This document shows, one piece after another, positions 37,591 to 46,531 of a stretch of 54,256 bases of DNA. This stretch comes from Clostridia bacterium (GTDB lineage: Bacteria > Bacillota > Clostridia > Christensenellales > Borkfalkiaceae). A model generated the notes under the pieces. That model saw only the letters and a list, made by a program, of their open reading frames with translations. It did not search any database and was not told where the DNA came from. A program made the translations under genes and the position numbers. The stretch spans positions 13,931 through 68,186 of the forward strand of contig JAIDSQ010000117.1 of assembly GCA_029061155.1 (NCBI GenBank), written 5' to 3'. Each line of letters starts with the position of its first letter. Position 1 is the first letter of the stretch.

Positions 37591-37657
37591 TCCGTTTATG
37601 CGGATTATCGATATAAAAAATAAGGAGGAAAAATTTCCAAATGGAGGACAAACTTTA

Positions 37658-38764
37658 ATGTTTAAACTACTAAAGTATGATGACTTTTTGGAATATGACG
37701 AGGTGAACGGTACTTACTACATGGCGTCAGATCAGGCGGTAAGAGACGAAACAGAAAAGTTCAAGTGGAAGAACGCCGGGTTTACGTTTCTTAAAGACTG
37801 GCGTCTTTACGTAATGCTTATCCCCATGATCTTCGTCTACATATTCTGGAAGTACATGCCTCTGTATGAGCTTGTTGCGGTATTCAAACAAGGCGAAGAA
37901 GTCGAAGCGCTTGACCGTGCATGGACAGGTCTTGAAAACTTCAAGACGATTTTCGGATTGGGGGTATACAAAGGAAGTTTGTACAGCACTCAGTTCTGGA
38001 TGGCGTTCAGAAATACGTTCATTCTTTCGTTCTACGGACTGCTGTTCGGTTTCCCGTTCCCCATCATCTTAGCGCTTTTCTTCAACGAGATACGCTCTAA
38101 TGTACTTCGTTCGATATTGCAGGTTTGCGTATATCTGCCCAAGTTCCTGTCGACCGTCGTTGTAACGTCGCTTTTACTCGCTATGTTCCGCGGTTCGAAC
38201 ATTGCTAACGGACAGCAGGTAGGTATAGTTTCGCGGTTTATGTTGCTATTCTCGAGCAGTTCCGATTCGTTGCTCTATACCGAGGCTCAGAGCGGTCTGT
38301 TATATTCGACGGCTTATTTCCGTGCATTGTATGAGATTTCAAATGCATGGGAGAGTGCGGGCTATGGCTCGATAGTATATTTTGCGGCGGTAATCGCCAT
38401 TTCGCCCACTTCTTACGAGGCGGCGCAGATAGACGGTGCGGGCAAAATGCAGCAGATGAGATTCGTCGTTATCCCCAATATTCTTTCGACGGTCGTTATA
38501 ATGCTTATAATGAAGATAGGTTCACTCCTTTCAGTAGGCTACGAAAAACTCTACCTGTTGTGTCCTAATACCGAATATAATAACTACTCGGTTGCTACCG
38601 TTGTATCTACGTGGGCTAACTACTGGTCAAGCGGTGAGGGTACTTCCAAGACTACGGCTGCCTATGGTATGGCTGGTGAAATGACAAACAACCTTATCGG
38701 TATGATATTGGTTATAGGCGCTAACACGGTTGCTAAAAAAGCGGCGAACGTTTCGCTTTATTAA
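37658..38764 (+). CDS. Carbohydrate ABC transporter permease (LplB/YteP type)
   Basis: SPTSYEAAQIDGAGKMQQMRFVVIPNILSTVVIMLIMKIGSLLSVGYEKLYLL; ATG at 37658 after GGAGG. Confidence 0.9.
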   Translation: MFKLLKYDDFLEYDEVNGTYYMASDQAVRDETEKFKWKNAGFTFLKDWRLYVMLIPMIFVYIFWKYMPLYELVAVFKQGEEVEALDRAWTGLENFKTIFGLGVYKGSLYSTQFWMAFRNTFILSFYGLLFGFPFPIILALFFNEIRSNVLRSILQVCVYLPKFLSTVVVTSLLLAMFRGSNIANGQQVGIVSRFMLLFSSSSDSLLYTEAQSGLLYSTAYFRALYEISNAWESAGYGSIVYFAAVIAISPTSYEAAQIDGAGKMQQMRFVVIPNILSTVVIMLIMKIGSLLSVGYEKLYLLCPNTEYNNYSVATVVSTWANYWSSGEGTSKTTAAYGMAGEMTNNLIGMILVIGANTVAKKAANVSLY

Positions 38765-38778
38765 AAGGAGAGGATTGT

Positions 38779-39756
38779 ATGAAAAGAAAAATGGAAGTAA
38801 GCGAGCTTATCTTCAAGATAATAGCCTACATAATTCTTATTCTCTTTGCACTTATGTGTATGTATCCTCTGATATTCGCGTTGGCGGCAACCTTCTCGGA
38901 ACCTGAAGGGGTTAACAAGAACCTCGTCGTATTATGGCCCGTTTCGACAACTGGCGGCTTGGGTTTCACGTTTAATGCCTTTTTAGTTGTTCTGCAGAGC
39001 AGTCAGTTCTGGATATACTATTCAAATACGTTCTTCGTAACCTTCCTCGGCACGCTATGGTCGATGTTCTTCACAATATTTGCGGCATACGCCCTTTCGA
39101 AACGCAGACTTATGGGTAGACACGCATGGAACTTCTTCCTCGTATTTACGATGTGGTTCTCGGCAGGTATCGTTGCGTCGTATAACAACTTCCAGCGCAC
39201 GGGTGAAATTTTTGCGTCATTTGTCGGTGGTTCCAGCATGTACGACATGGACCTTAAATGGCTTGTTGTTATTGCGATGGGTGCAAACGCAACCAACCTT
39301 ATTCTTATGAGAAACGCTTTTGAGGGCGTTCCTTCAGAAATTGAAGAGGCTGCAAGAATAGACGGCGCAACCGAATTCCAGATACTCTGGCGTGTGTACA
39401 TTCCCATGAGTAAATCTACCATTGCAACCGTTGCGTTGTTCTTCGGTATCGGCAGATGGAACGGCTACTTCTGGTCGTACAGAATCATGGGTTCAACTCA
39501 AAGCTACAACTGGCCCGTTCAGGTTTATATAAGAGACTTCATAGACAGATATACGGGTCTTACCGGTGAGTTGGATACCGAGGAGCTTTCAAAAGGTACT
39601 CCTCCTTATGGAGTAACCTGGGATACAGTTACAGGTAATGCAAAGTCGGTTGCTTATGCGATGGTTCTTTTATCCATAATTCCCATACTTGTTGTATATC
39701 CCTTCGTGCAGAAGTACTTCGCAAAGGGCGTCAACATGGGCGGCGTTAAAGAATAA
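38779..39756 (+). CDS. Carbohydrate ABC transporter permease (LplC/YtcP type)
   Basis: GVPSEIEEAARIDGATEFQILWRVYIPMSKSTIATVALFFGIGRWNGYF. Confidence 0.92.
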   Translation: MKRKMEVSELIFKIIAYIILILFALMCMYPLIFALAATFSEPEGVNKNLVVLWPVSTTGGLGFTFNAFLVVLQSSQFWIYYSNTFFVTFLGTLWSMFFTIFAAYALSKRRLMGRHAWNFFLVFTMWFSAGIVASYNNFQRTGEIFASFVGGSSMYDMDLKWLVVIAMGANATNLILMRNAFEGVPSEIEEAARIDGATEFQILWRVYIPMSKSTIATVALFFGIGRWNGYFWSYRIMGSTQSYNWPVQVYIRDFIDRYTGLTGELDTEELSKGTPPYGVTWDTVTGNAKSVAYAMVLLSIIPILVVYPFVQKYFAKGVNMGGVKE

Positions 39757-39816
39757 TAAATGCTTAAAATCGGGCTTAACCCGAAAAAAATAAAAAAATT
39801 TTTAAGGAGAAAAATA

Positions 39817-42663
39817 ATGAACAAGAAAAAAGTAGCAGTTGCTGCGGTTTCGGTCGTTATGGCGGGCACTATGGTGTTCTCTATTACTGGTTGTAACAAA
39901 CCTACACCTCCACCCGTTGATACTACCATTGATATCATTGAATACGAAGCCGGCACAACAGTAAAAACTTCGCTTGGTTATTCTACCACGAAGACAACAG
40001 GTATCAGTTTCGCTTCGGATGAAACGCTTCCTCTCGTAAATGCAGACGGCAGCGAGGCGACGACGTCAATCAAGCTTCCCGACGGGAAAGAATATCAGAA
40101 GGGCGCGCTTAAACCTATGTGGGCGGCTTATGAAGATGCTTTGAACATCAAAATTTCCGACAACTGGACTGTTGCCAACGACAACCTCAACGAGTGTGTT
40201 CAGAAGGGCTTGAGTAATTACGACCTTATAGGAGCCGGCAACCTTACCACGATCCAGACTCAGATCGACGCAAAATCGTTGCTTGACCTTAGTAAGTATA
40301 TGAAGAGTATGCCCAACTTAAGGAAGTTCCTTAACGACAACGCGCTTGCAGAACTCGGTACTCTTTCTAATGCGGAAACAGGCGCAATCTATTACGCTCC
40401 TTACTATGCAGGTATGAACGATGCTGAGAGATACAATATGTTCAGAAAGGACTATGTTTCCGAACTTCTTGATCACGCTGATTTGTCACAGGCGGCTACA
40501 AAGAACGGCGGTACAATAACTTTCAAAGCTCAGGCTGAAGCTAAGAAATCTAACAACCTCGGTAACCGTAAGCAAAATGAAACTTATGACGGAACTAAGT
40601 CAAGTGTAACGGCATATATGGGCACGAAGGGCAACTATATTGTTGAGACCACCAATCCCCACGATACGCTTAAAACCATATTCGTTAAAGTTGACTATGA
40701 CGCAGCACTGGCTGCAGCTAAGGATTCTTCGTCCGACCTCGGCAAAGCTCTTACGGCGGCAGGCGTAACTAACTTATCTTCACTTACCAGCGGCAATATC
40801 GTAGATTTGCAGAACGCGGCTATTAATGCTACTAATGGTGAAGTTAAGGGCGAACATTTCCTTACAATTCTCCGCGCATATATCGATGTTGCTTATAAGT
40901 GGGCGGCAACCAAAGACGCTTCTACATGGAACAAGATGTACGGTGCAGAAGTTAATGGTGAAACTACAAAGCGTAGCGACGTATTCAATGCTACGTACGC
41001 AGCTTGGGACGTTGACCTCTATGCTGCAATAGGTCGTGTATTCGTAACCTGCGGTAACTTACTTGGTTCGCATCAGGCTCAGACCTCTGCGGATACAAAC
41101 TACGGTGCTTCTACCTGGTTGTTTGTTCCCCGTACGGGCTGGACAAACAGAACGACCCGTCTTACCGCTATGATCGGTGAACTTTACGGGGTACGCGGTA
41201 TGGAAGGTATGACCTACCTTGACAGCTCCGGTAATCTCCGTCAGACAAGATTCAATGTAAGTACATGGGACGCTCTTACAAGATTCAGTGCATTCCATAC
41301 AGAAGGTCTTGTTCCTTCGTTCAATAAAGACGATGCAGGCGCTGAAATCGGTACCGTAGGTTCCGTTTCTACTAACAGTGTCTACGATGGAACGGGTACT
41401 CACTTCCAGGGACTTTCCACAAACGACTTCATTCACACACAGACGACCCTTGGTACGCATGAATATGCAAACAAGACTAACGTTCAGACGACTGACGGTT
41501 ATATTTGGACGGGCGTTGCGACACCTGTTTCGAGATGGCTCACAACCGATGAATCCACTGTGGACTCCAACGACACAGTGATTACGAACGATGTGGCTCT
41601 TGCCGATCGTCCTGATTCAAAGTGCACGATTATGAGATTTACCGAATCCGCGCTTAAGCTTAAGACAGGCGGTCTCGTAATTCCCGCAGCTATCGAAAGT
41701 GATACAAACAGACTCGGCGCAACTCTTGCACTTCTTGACTATATCTATTCCAACGACGGTCTTATCGAAACCTCATTCGGTACCCGTTCTGATACGGATA
41801 ACCTTACTGGTACAGATGCGAATGGATATACGACAACTAACAACGGTTGGTGGTACGGCGAACCTGTTAAGACTCTCAATATAGACGGCAAAAATACTAA
41901 CATTGAAAATATGTCTATGGAAGAGTTGTATAACAAGGGCGTTGTAGAAACTCACGACAACGGCAAGCAGTATACAATGACTGCAGAATATCAGGGCTAT
42001 GCTCTCGTATATAAGAATAAACTTTACAGGACAGGTACTGTCGGAGCTGATACCGCATATCCTAACGGTTATGTATACAACGGCGTAATGACTCCTTACT
42101 TTACACAAGCAGTTCGTAAGCTTTGCGAAGGCAAAATTGCGGTAAATGGTTACAAGCACACTTCCGCTGCATGGTCGTCTACAAACCTTCAGAACCTTGT
42201 ATTAGGACAGGAAGGTTTCGGTATCGTCAATAACGCCGGCATGGTTCAGCTTTGCGGCGACATGGCAGTTCAGGGTTTCGACGTTATCTCTGTTACTCTT
42301 GGTAACGGCTCTGCTAAGACCGTTTCTCAGGCAATAACCGATAACCCTTGGTACACCTGTGCACCTTCCATAACGCTTCCTCAGACGGCATCTAACATCA
42401 TCAACGGTTATACAAGTTTCTCCAAGCAGCTCTTCTCAACCGGCGGCGACAAAGCGACATACTTCATCCTTGAAGTGGGTTGGTACGGCAATAATGCAAG
42501 TGTTGCAGGTTATGATGTATCCGATATAACCGATGCTGATTTAGGCTCGCCCGCAAAGGTTGCTGCAAAATTAAAGTCTATAGCAACTCAGGTAGAATCA
42601 CTCAATAATCAGACTTGGTCGGAACTTTACGATTACTACGTAAAAAAGCAAGCAAATAAATAA
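39817..42663 (+). CDS. Extracellular solute-binding lipoprotein, unusually large (948 aa)
   Basis: MNKKKVAVAAVSVVMAGTMVFSITGCNKP signal/lipobox; ATG at 39817 after AAGGAG; next to LplB/LplC-type permeases. Confidence 0.88.
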   Translation: MNKKKVAVAAVSVVMAGTMVFSITGCNKPTPPPVDTTIDIIEYEAGTTVKTSLGYSTTKTTGISFASDETLPLVNADGSEATTSIKLPDGKEYQKGALKPMWAAYEDALNIKISDNWTVANDNLNECVQKGLSNYDLIGAGNLTTIQTQIDAKSLLDLSKYMKSMPNLRKFLNDNALAELGTLSNAETGAIYYAPYYAGMNDAERYNMFRKDYVSELLDHADLSQAATKNGGTITFKAQAEAKKSNNLGNRKQNETYDGTKSSVTAYMGTKGNYIVETTNPHDTLKTIFVKVDYDAALAAAKDSSSDLGKALTAAGVTNLSSLTSGNIVDLQNAAINATNGEVKGEHFLTILRAYIDVAYKWAATKDASTWNKMYGAEVNGETTKRSDVFNATYAAWDVDLYAAIGRVFVTCGNLLGSHQAQTSADTNYGASTWLFVPRTGWTNRTTRLTAMIGELYGVRGMEGMTYLDSSGNLRQTRFNVSTWDALTRFSAFHTEGLVPSFNKDDAGAEIGTVGSVSTNSVYDGTGTHFQGLSTNDFIHTQTTLGTHEYANKTNVQTTDGYIWTGVATPVSRWLTTDESTVDSNDTVITNDVALADRPDSKCTIMRFTESALKLKTGGLVIPAAIESDTNRLGATLALLDYIYSNDGLIETSFGTRSDTDNLTGTDANGYTTTNNGWWYGEPVKTLNIDGKNTNIENMSMEELYNKGVVETHDNGKQYTMTAEYQGYALVYKNKLYRTGTVGADTAYPNGYVYNGVMTPYFTQAVRKLCEGKIAVNGYKHTSAAWSSTNLQNLVLGQEGFGIVNNAGMVQLCGDMAVQGFDVISVTLGNGSAKTVSQAITDNPWYTCAPSITLPQTASNIINGYTSFSKQLFSTGGDKATYFILEVGWYGNNASVAGYDVSDITDADLGSPAKVAAKLKSIATQVESLNNQTWSELYDYYVKKQANK

Positions 42664-42701
42664 GCGCTTTTCTCTGGCGTTAAGAACAAAAAACTGTTTA
42701 C

Positions 42702-42727
42702 GGTTGCCCGCCTTCGGGCGGGCAACC
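42702..42727 (+). other. Strong intra-operonic hairpin after the binding-protein gene
   Basis: GGTTGCCCGCC-TTCG-GGCGGGCAACC, 11-bp perfect stem and UUCG-type loop, no T-tract. Confidence 0.7.
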
Positions 42728-42750
42728 CGTGAATAGATAACGGGGAAATC

Positions 42751-43419
42751 ATGAAAATTCAAATTAAATTTCAGAAAATTTTATTTTTGGTAACGCTCGT
42801 GCTTGCCGCAATAACTCTTGTTTACGGGTTTTCTTATTGCACCGGTACACTTACCTATGCATTCAATGCGAGGTCGGGCAGATTCGCAGGTTCTTTCAGA
42901 AATGACCCTATAGGCGCAGACGAGGCTTATAAATTCGTTATGGGCGCAGGTGACTATGTTGCCGGACAGTGGAATGAAGGCGGAGTAGGTTTCAACGACC
43001 TGTTGGTAGTTATCTGTGTTGTCTTCGTTGTAATATGTGCGCTTCAGTACTTCTTTGCAACAAACAGCCGCCGCAATTATTACATAACCAACTATATTTC
43101 AGTGGGCATACTTATTGTTTATGCCATAGTAGTTGCCGCGATAGCTTTCTGGGGTATTTCTCATACCGAGGCTCTGTTCAATCAGATAGACTTTGAACGT
43201 TATAAATCAGTTTATGACAACGTTGTTCAGAACGGCGGTACAGGCTGGCAGTACTATTCAGACTCGCACGCAATATTCCAGATTGGATATGCAATATTTG
43301 CTTTGGTATTGGTAGACGCAATTCTTCTCACTCTCAATACCGTTTGGAAATATTTGCTTATGAAGGGAGAAAAAGCTCTCTTAAATAACAACACGAAATT
43401 AACTGAGGGGGTAGCGTAA
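42751..43419 (+). CDS. Uncharacterised membrane protein, 222 aa
   Basis: About 4 predicted TM helices; between binding protein and ATPase, coupled to next gene. Confidence 0.75.
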   Translation: MKIQIKFQKILFLVTLVLAAITLVYGFSYCTGTLTYAFNARSGRFAGSFRNDPIGADEAYKFVMGAGDYVAGQWNEGGVGFNDLLVVICVVFVVICALQYFFATNSRRNYYITNYISVGILIVYAIVVAAIAFWGISHTEALFNQIDFERYKSVYDNVVQNGGTGWQYYSDSHAIFQIGYAIFALVLVDAILLTLNTVWKYLLMKGEKALLNNNTKLTEGVA

Positions 43420-44027
43420 TGAATAAGAAATCCGAAAATCTGAAAATTGTTCAGGACGATATCCTCCGCTATAAAAATAATAAACTCGGACAGTGGCTCA
43501 CATACGGCGGACTTGCGTTTGCTTGTTTGTATGTAATGCTGCTGTACTCTTTCCACAATAGCACGTTCTATACAATGCTTATGGGCGGTTCGGTATTGCT
43601 TACGCTTGTAATGCTTTTGGCGGCATTCCTTTGTGCTGAAGGTGTAAAGGTGTATAATAAGAAGTTCTGTATAGTACTTCTTGTACTTGCCGCTATTGAA
43701 ATCGGGCGTATCTTTATTTATCCCGCGCTCGGTTGGGAACAACAGGCTTTTTACTTCAGCTCCAATCAGGTTCAGCTTGACAGAACTTATTTCGGAGCGT
43801 CTCTTTCTCAGGTTGCGTCACGCACATTCCTTATCATATATCTCGTGATTTCGGCAGTGTTTTTTGCTGCTGCAGCGGTATATTCCTACCTCGTTAGTCT
43901 GCGTCACGAAAGTTTTAATAAGAAGATTGCTGAAGGCACTGTAAGCGTTGAACTTGCGCTTAAAGGACTTGAAGAGGAAGAACTTGCACAGGCTAACGCG
44001 GTTTCGTCCGCAGAGGAGGTTAAATAA
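43419..44027 (+). CDS. Uncharacterised membrane protein, 202 aa
   Basis: About 4 predicted TM helices; start and stop overlap neighbours by 1 nt. Confidence 0.75.
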   Translation: MNKKSENLKIVQDDILRYKNNKLGQWLTYGGLAFACLYVMLLYSFHNSTFYTMLMGGSVLLTLVMLLAAFLCAEGVKVYNKKFCIVLLVLAAIEIGRIFIYPALGWEQQAFYFSSNQVQLDRTYFGASLSQVASRTFLIIYLVISAVFFAAAAVYSYLVSLRHESFNKKIAEGTVSVELALKGLEEEELAQANAVSSAEEVK

Positions 44028-45121
44028 TGCCTTCAGTAAATATTCAGCATTTGGATAAAATTTATGACGGTGGCGTTCAGGCAGTCTGGGATTTCAACCT
44101 TGACATTGATGACGGCGAATTTATAGTCCTTGTAGGACCTTCCGGCTGTGGTAAGTCTACCACTCTCCGTATGGTTGCTGGACTTGAAGATATCACGAAC
44201 GGAACACTTTTAATTGACGGCAAGGACTGTACGCGTTTACCCCCCAAGGACAGAGATATCGCGATGGTTTTCCAGAACTATGCTCTGTACGGTCATATGA
44301 CTATCTATCAGAACATGGCTTTCTCCTTAACTCTCAGAAAAGAGAAGAAAGAGATTATCCATAGAAAGGTTATGGCTGCCGCAGAAATTCTCAATCTTAA
44401 GGACCAGCTCAATAAAAAGCCCAAACAGCTTTCCGGTGGTCAGCGACAGCGTGTTGCTATAGGTCGTGCAATCGTCCGTAACCCCAAGGTTTTCCTCTTT
44501 GACGAACCTCTTTCCAACCTCGACGCAAAACTTCGTAGTTCGATGAGGAGAGAAATGATTCTCTTACACCAAAGATTAGGCGCAACGATGATTTACGTTA
44601 CGCACGATCAGACCGAGGCTTTAACTCTTGCTGACAGAATAGTTTGTATGTCAATGGGCTACGTTCAGCAGATAGGTAAACCCCTCGAACTTTACGATCA
44701 TCCCGCAAACACGTTCGTTGCAACGTTCATCGGACTTCCTCCTATGAATATGTTCCACGGTACGGTTAAGGGCGGACACTTTGTAAACGATTTGTTCGAT
44801 TATGAAATTCCCAAGCAGCACGGCGAAAAGCTTTCGCCCTATGAGGGTCAGGAATTAATTCTCGGCGTCCGTCCCGAAAATATTGTTTTGGGCGGTAGCA
44901 TTAATTTACTCATTAACAATAACGAAAACCTCGGTATGAACACCTTGGTTCACGGAACACTCTCCGGCAAGCATAACGTTGTCTGCAAATTTGCAAAGTG
45001 GTGCGATTATAAGTTTGGCGATGAAATCGGTATCGGTTTCGACCCCGAAAAAATTCACTTCTTTGAGTTGCCCACTGTGGGTGAGAACGGCAAAGAATTG
45101 CCCGGTAAGGCTATAGTGTAA
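44027..45121 (+). CDS. Carbohydrate ABC transporter ATPase (MsmK/UgpC type)
   Basis: VGPSGCGKSTTLRMVAGLEDI; QLSGGQRQRVAIGRAIVRNPKVFLFDEPLSNLDAKLR. Confidence 0.93.
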   Translation: MPSVNIQHLDKIYDGGVQAVWDFNLDIDDGEFIVLVGPSGCGKSTTLRMVAGLEDITNGTLLIDGKDCTRLPPKDRDIAMVFQNYALYGHMTIYQNMAFSLTLRKEKKEIIHRKVMAAAEILNLKDQLNKKPKQLSGGQRQRVAIGRAIVRNPKVFLFDEPLSNLDAKLRSSMRREMILLHQRLGATMIYVTHDQTEALTLADRIVCMSMGYVQQIGKPLELYDHPANTFVATFIGLPPMNMFHGTVKGGHFVNDLFDYEIPKQHGEKLSPYEGQELILGVRPENIVLGGSINLLINNNENLGMNTLVHGTLSGKHNVVCKFAKWCDYKFGDEIGIGFDPEKIHFFELPTVGENGKELPGKAIV

Positions 45122-45134
45122 GGAGGATATGACA

Positions 45135-45755
45135 ATGGCTGAAGAAATTGTAACCACCGAAACTCCCGAAAAGGAGCCCTTCGGCAAAAGATTAGGTGCA
45201 AATTTAAAAGAACGTTGGCGTAAATTCCTCGTTAACACAAAGCGTAAACCGCAGAGACTGGCATTCTTCGTTCTTTTAGTTTCTACCATAATATGGATGT
45301 TTGGTATCGTATATTTCGGTCAGGCTACCATTTATGATAACGTTGCGGGAATGGGTCTTTGCATATTCGTCAACACAATGTTCTCGATACTTACGCTCCT
45401 ATTGTTTATGAACACCTTCCCTAAGCGCGCTAAACATATGAACTATATAATGCTTGGTCTTACATTTGCGTTTATGGCTGTAATGATTACCTGTGACATT
45501 GTATGGTATCTCAATTGTTATCCCGTTCACATGAATGCTTACAACACTGCAACTTCGCAGAGCGTACTTGATGCGGTCGAGCCTGGTTTGAAGGCGTTCC
45601 CGTTGGTAATCACACACCTTATATTCGTTTGCATTTCGGTAGTTATGCTTGCAACGTTGCCTTTATATTCCAAGTTGATTATGAAGATCAATACCTCAAA
45701 GGTAATCGAAGAAAACAAGCTTTCCGAAGAAATCGATACCAGCGCAGAAGTTTAA
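45135..45755 (+). CDS. Uncharacterised membrane protein, 206 aa
   Basis: About 4 predicted TM helices; ATG at 45135 (alternative 45129) after GGAGG. Confidence 0.75.
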   Translation: MAEEIVTTETPEKEPFGKRLGANLKERWRKFLVNTKRKPQRLAFFVLLVSTIIWMFGIVYFGQATIYDNVAGMGLCIFVNTMFSILTLLLFMNTFPKRAKHMNYIMLGLTFAFMAVMITCDIVWYLNCYPVHMNAYNTATSQSVLDAVEPGLKAFPLVITHLIFVCISVVMLATLPLYSKLIMKINTSKVIEENKLSEEIDTSAEV

Positions 45756-45779
45756 TTCAAATTTAAAAGTTAATAATAA

Positions 45780-45818
45780 AAAAAATCGGCAAAGTTCGTA
45801 TTTGTCGGTTTTTTTTCA
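45780..45818 (+). terminator. Intrinsic terminator after the importer operon
   Basis: AAAAAATCGGCAAA-gttcgta-TTTGTCGGTTTTTTTT (two wobble pairs). Confidence 0.7.
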
Positions 45819-45832
45819 AAGGACAATATTTA

Positions 45833-46531
45833 ATGGCAAAAAAGAAAAACAAAAAGCAGGAAGAAGTAATAGAAAACTACTACGATCTCAAAATCGAAAA
45901 GGTGGACGAACTTGTCGCCGCGCTCAAGGGCGAGGACGACGGTTTGCCTGAAGTTTCTATGTACATTTCCGACTGCACGGGTGTGGACGACCCGAAAAAT
46001 TACACTCGCAGCGGTAAACAAAAAGAGTTTGACCCTTACAAGCGCGACTTTTTAAGCCGAATCCCTGTTTGGCTGAAAGCAATTTTTATTAAGTGGTGGT
46101 TTTTCGGCGTTGTCTGCTATTTTGTGAATATGGGTTTGGGTTTATCTGTACCCAACGCCCTTGATATGCTTGTGCTTTCGGGTATTATCACCGGTCTTGT
46201 AGTTGAGCTTTTTGTTAACCCTATATTCAGATATATGGAACATGAAGGCGAGTATAATCCGTATATTATGTTTCCCTTTCCACTGAAAGCGTTTTGGACG
46301 TTTTTTGCTAATATTCTGTATTACTGTATAGTTGTTTGGGGCACCAGCTGGATATATGCTTTTATTAACGAGGCACTGCGCGCAGCCAATCCCGAATCTT
46401 ATTTTGCAATTGAACCACTTGTTTTCGGCGTGTTTACGCTTGTCGTAGATATGGCGTTGATTGGCGTGAAAGACTTACTTGTATTTGTATTTAAAAAAAT
46501 CCATAAAAAGAAGATAGTTGAAAATGTTTAA
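45833..46531 (+). CDS. Uncharacterised membrane protein, 232 aa
   Basis: Lys-rich soluble N-terminus then about 4 predicted TM helices. Confidence 0.72.
   Translation: MAKKKNKKQEEVIENYYDLKIEKVDELVAALKGEDDGLPEVSMYISDCTGVDDPKNYTRSGKQKEFDPYKRDFLSRIPVWLKAIFIKWWFFGVVCYFVNMGLGLSVPNALDMLVLSGIITGLVVELFVNPIFRYMEHEGEYNPYIMFPFPLKAFWTFFANILYYCIVVWGTSWIYAFINEALRAANPESYFAIEPLVFGVFTLVVDMALIGVKDLLVFVFKKIHKKKIVENV

Noticed and set aside
37589-37606. Hairpin AATCCG-tttatg-CGGATT after the first importer gene as a terminator
   Set aside because: Only 6 bp, no T-tract, and the next gene has a close RBS in the same operon.
43254-43742. 162-aa minus-strand ORF across 42751/43419 genes
   Set aside because: Antisense over two overlapping membrane-protein genes with good RBS and coupling.
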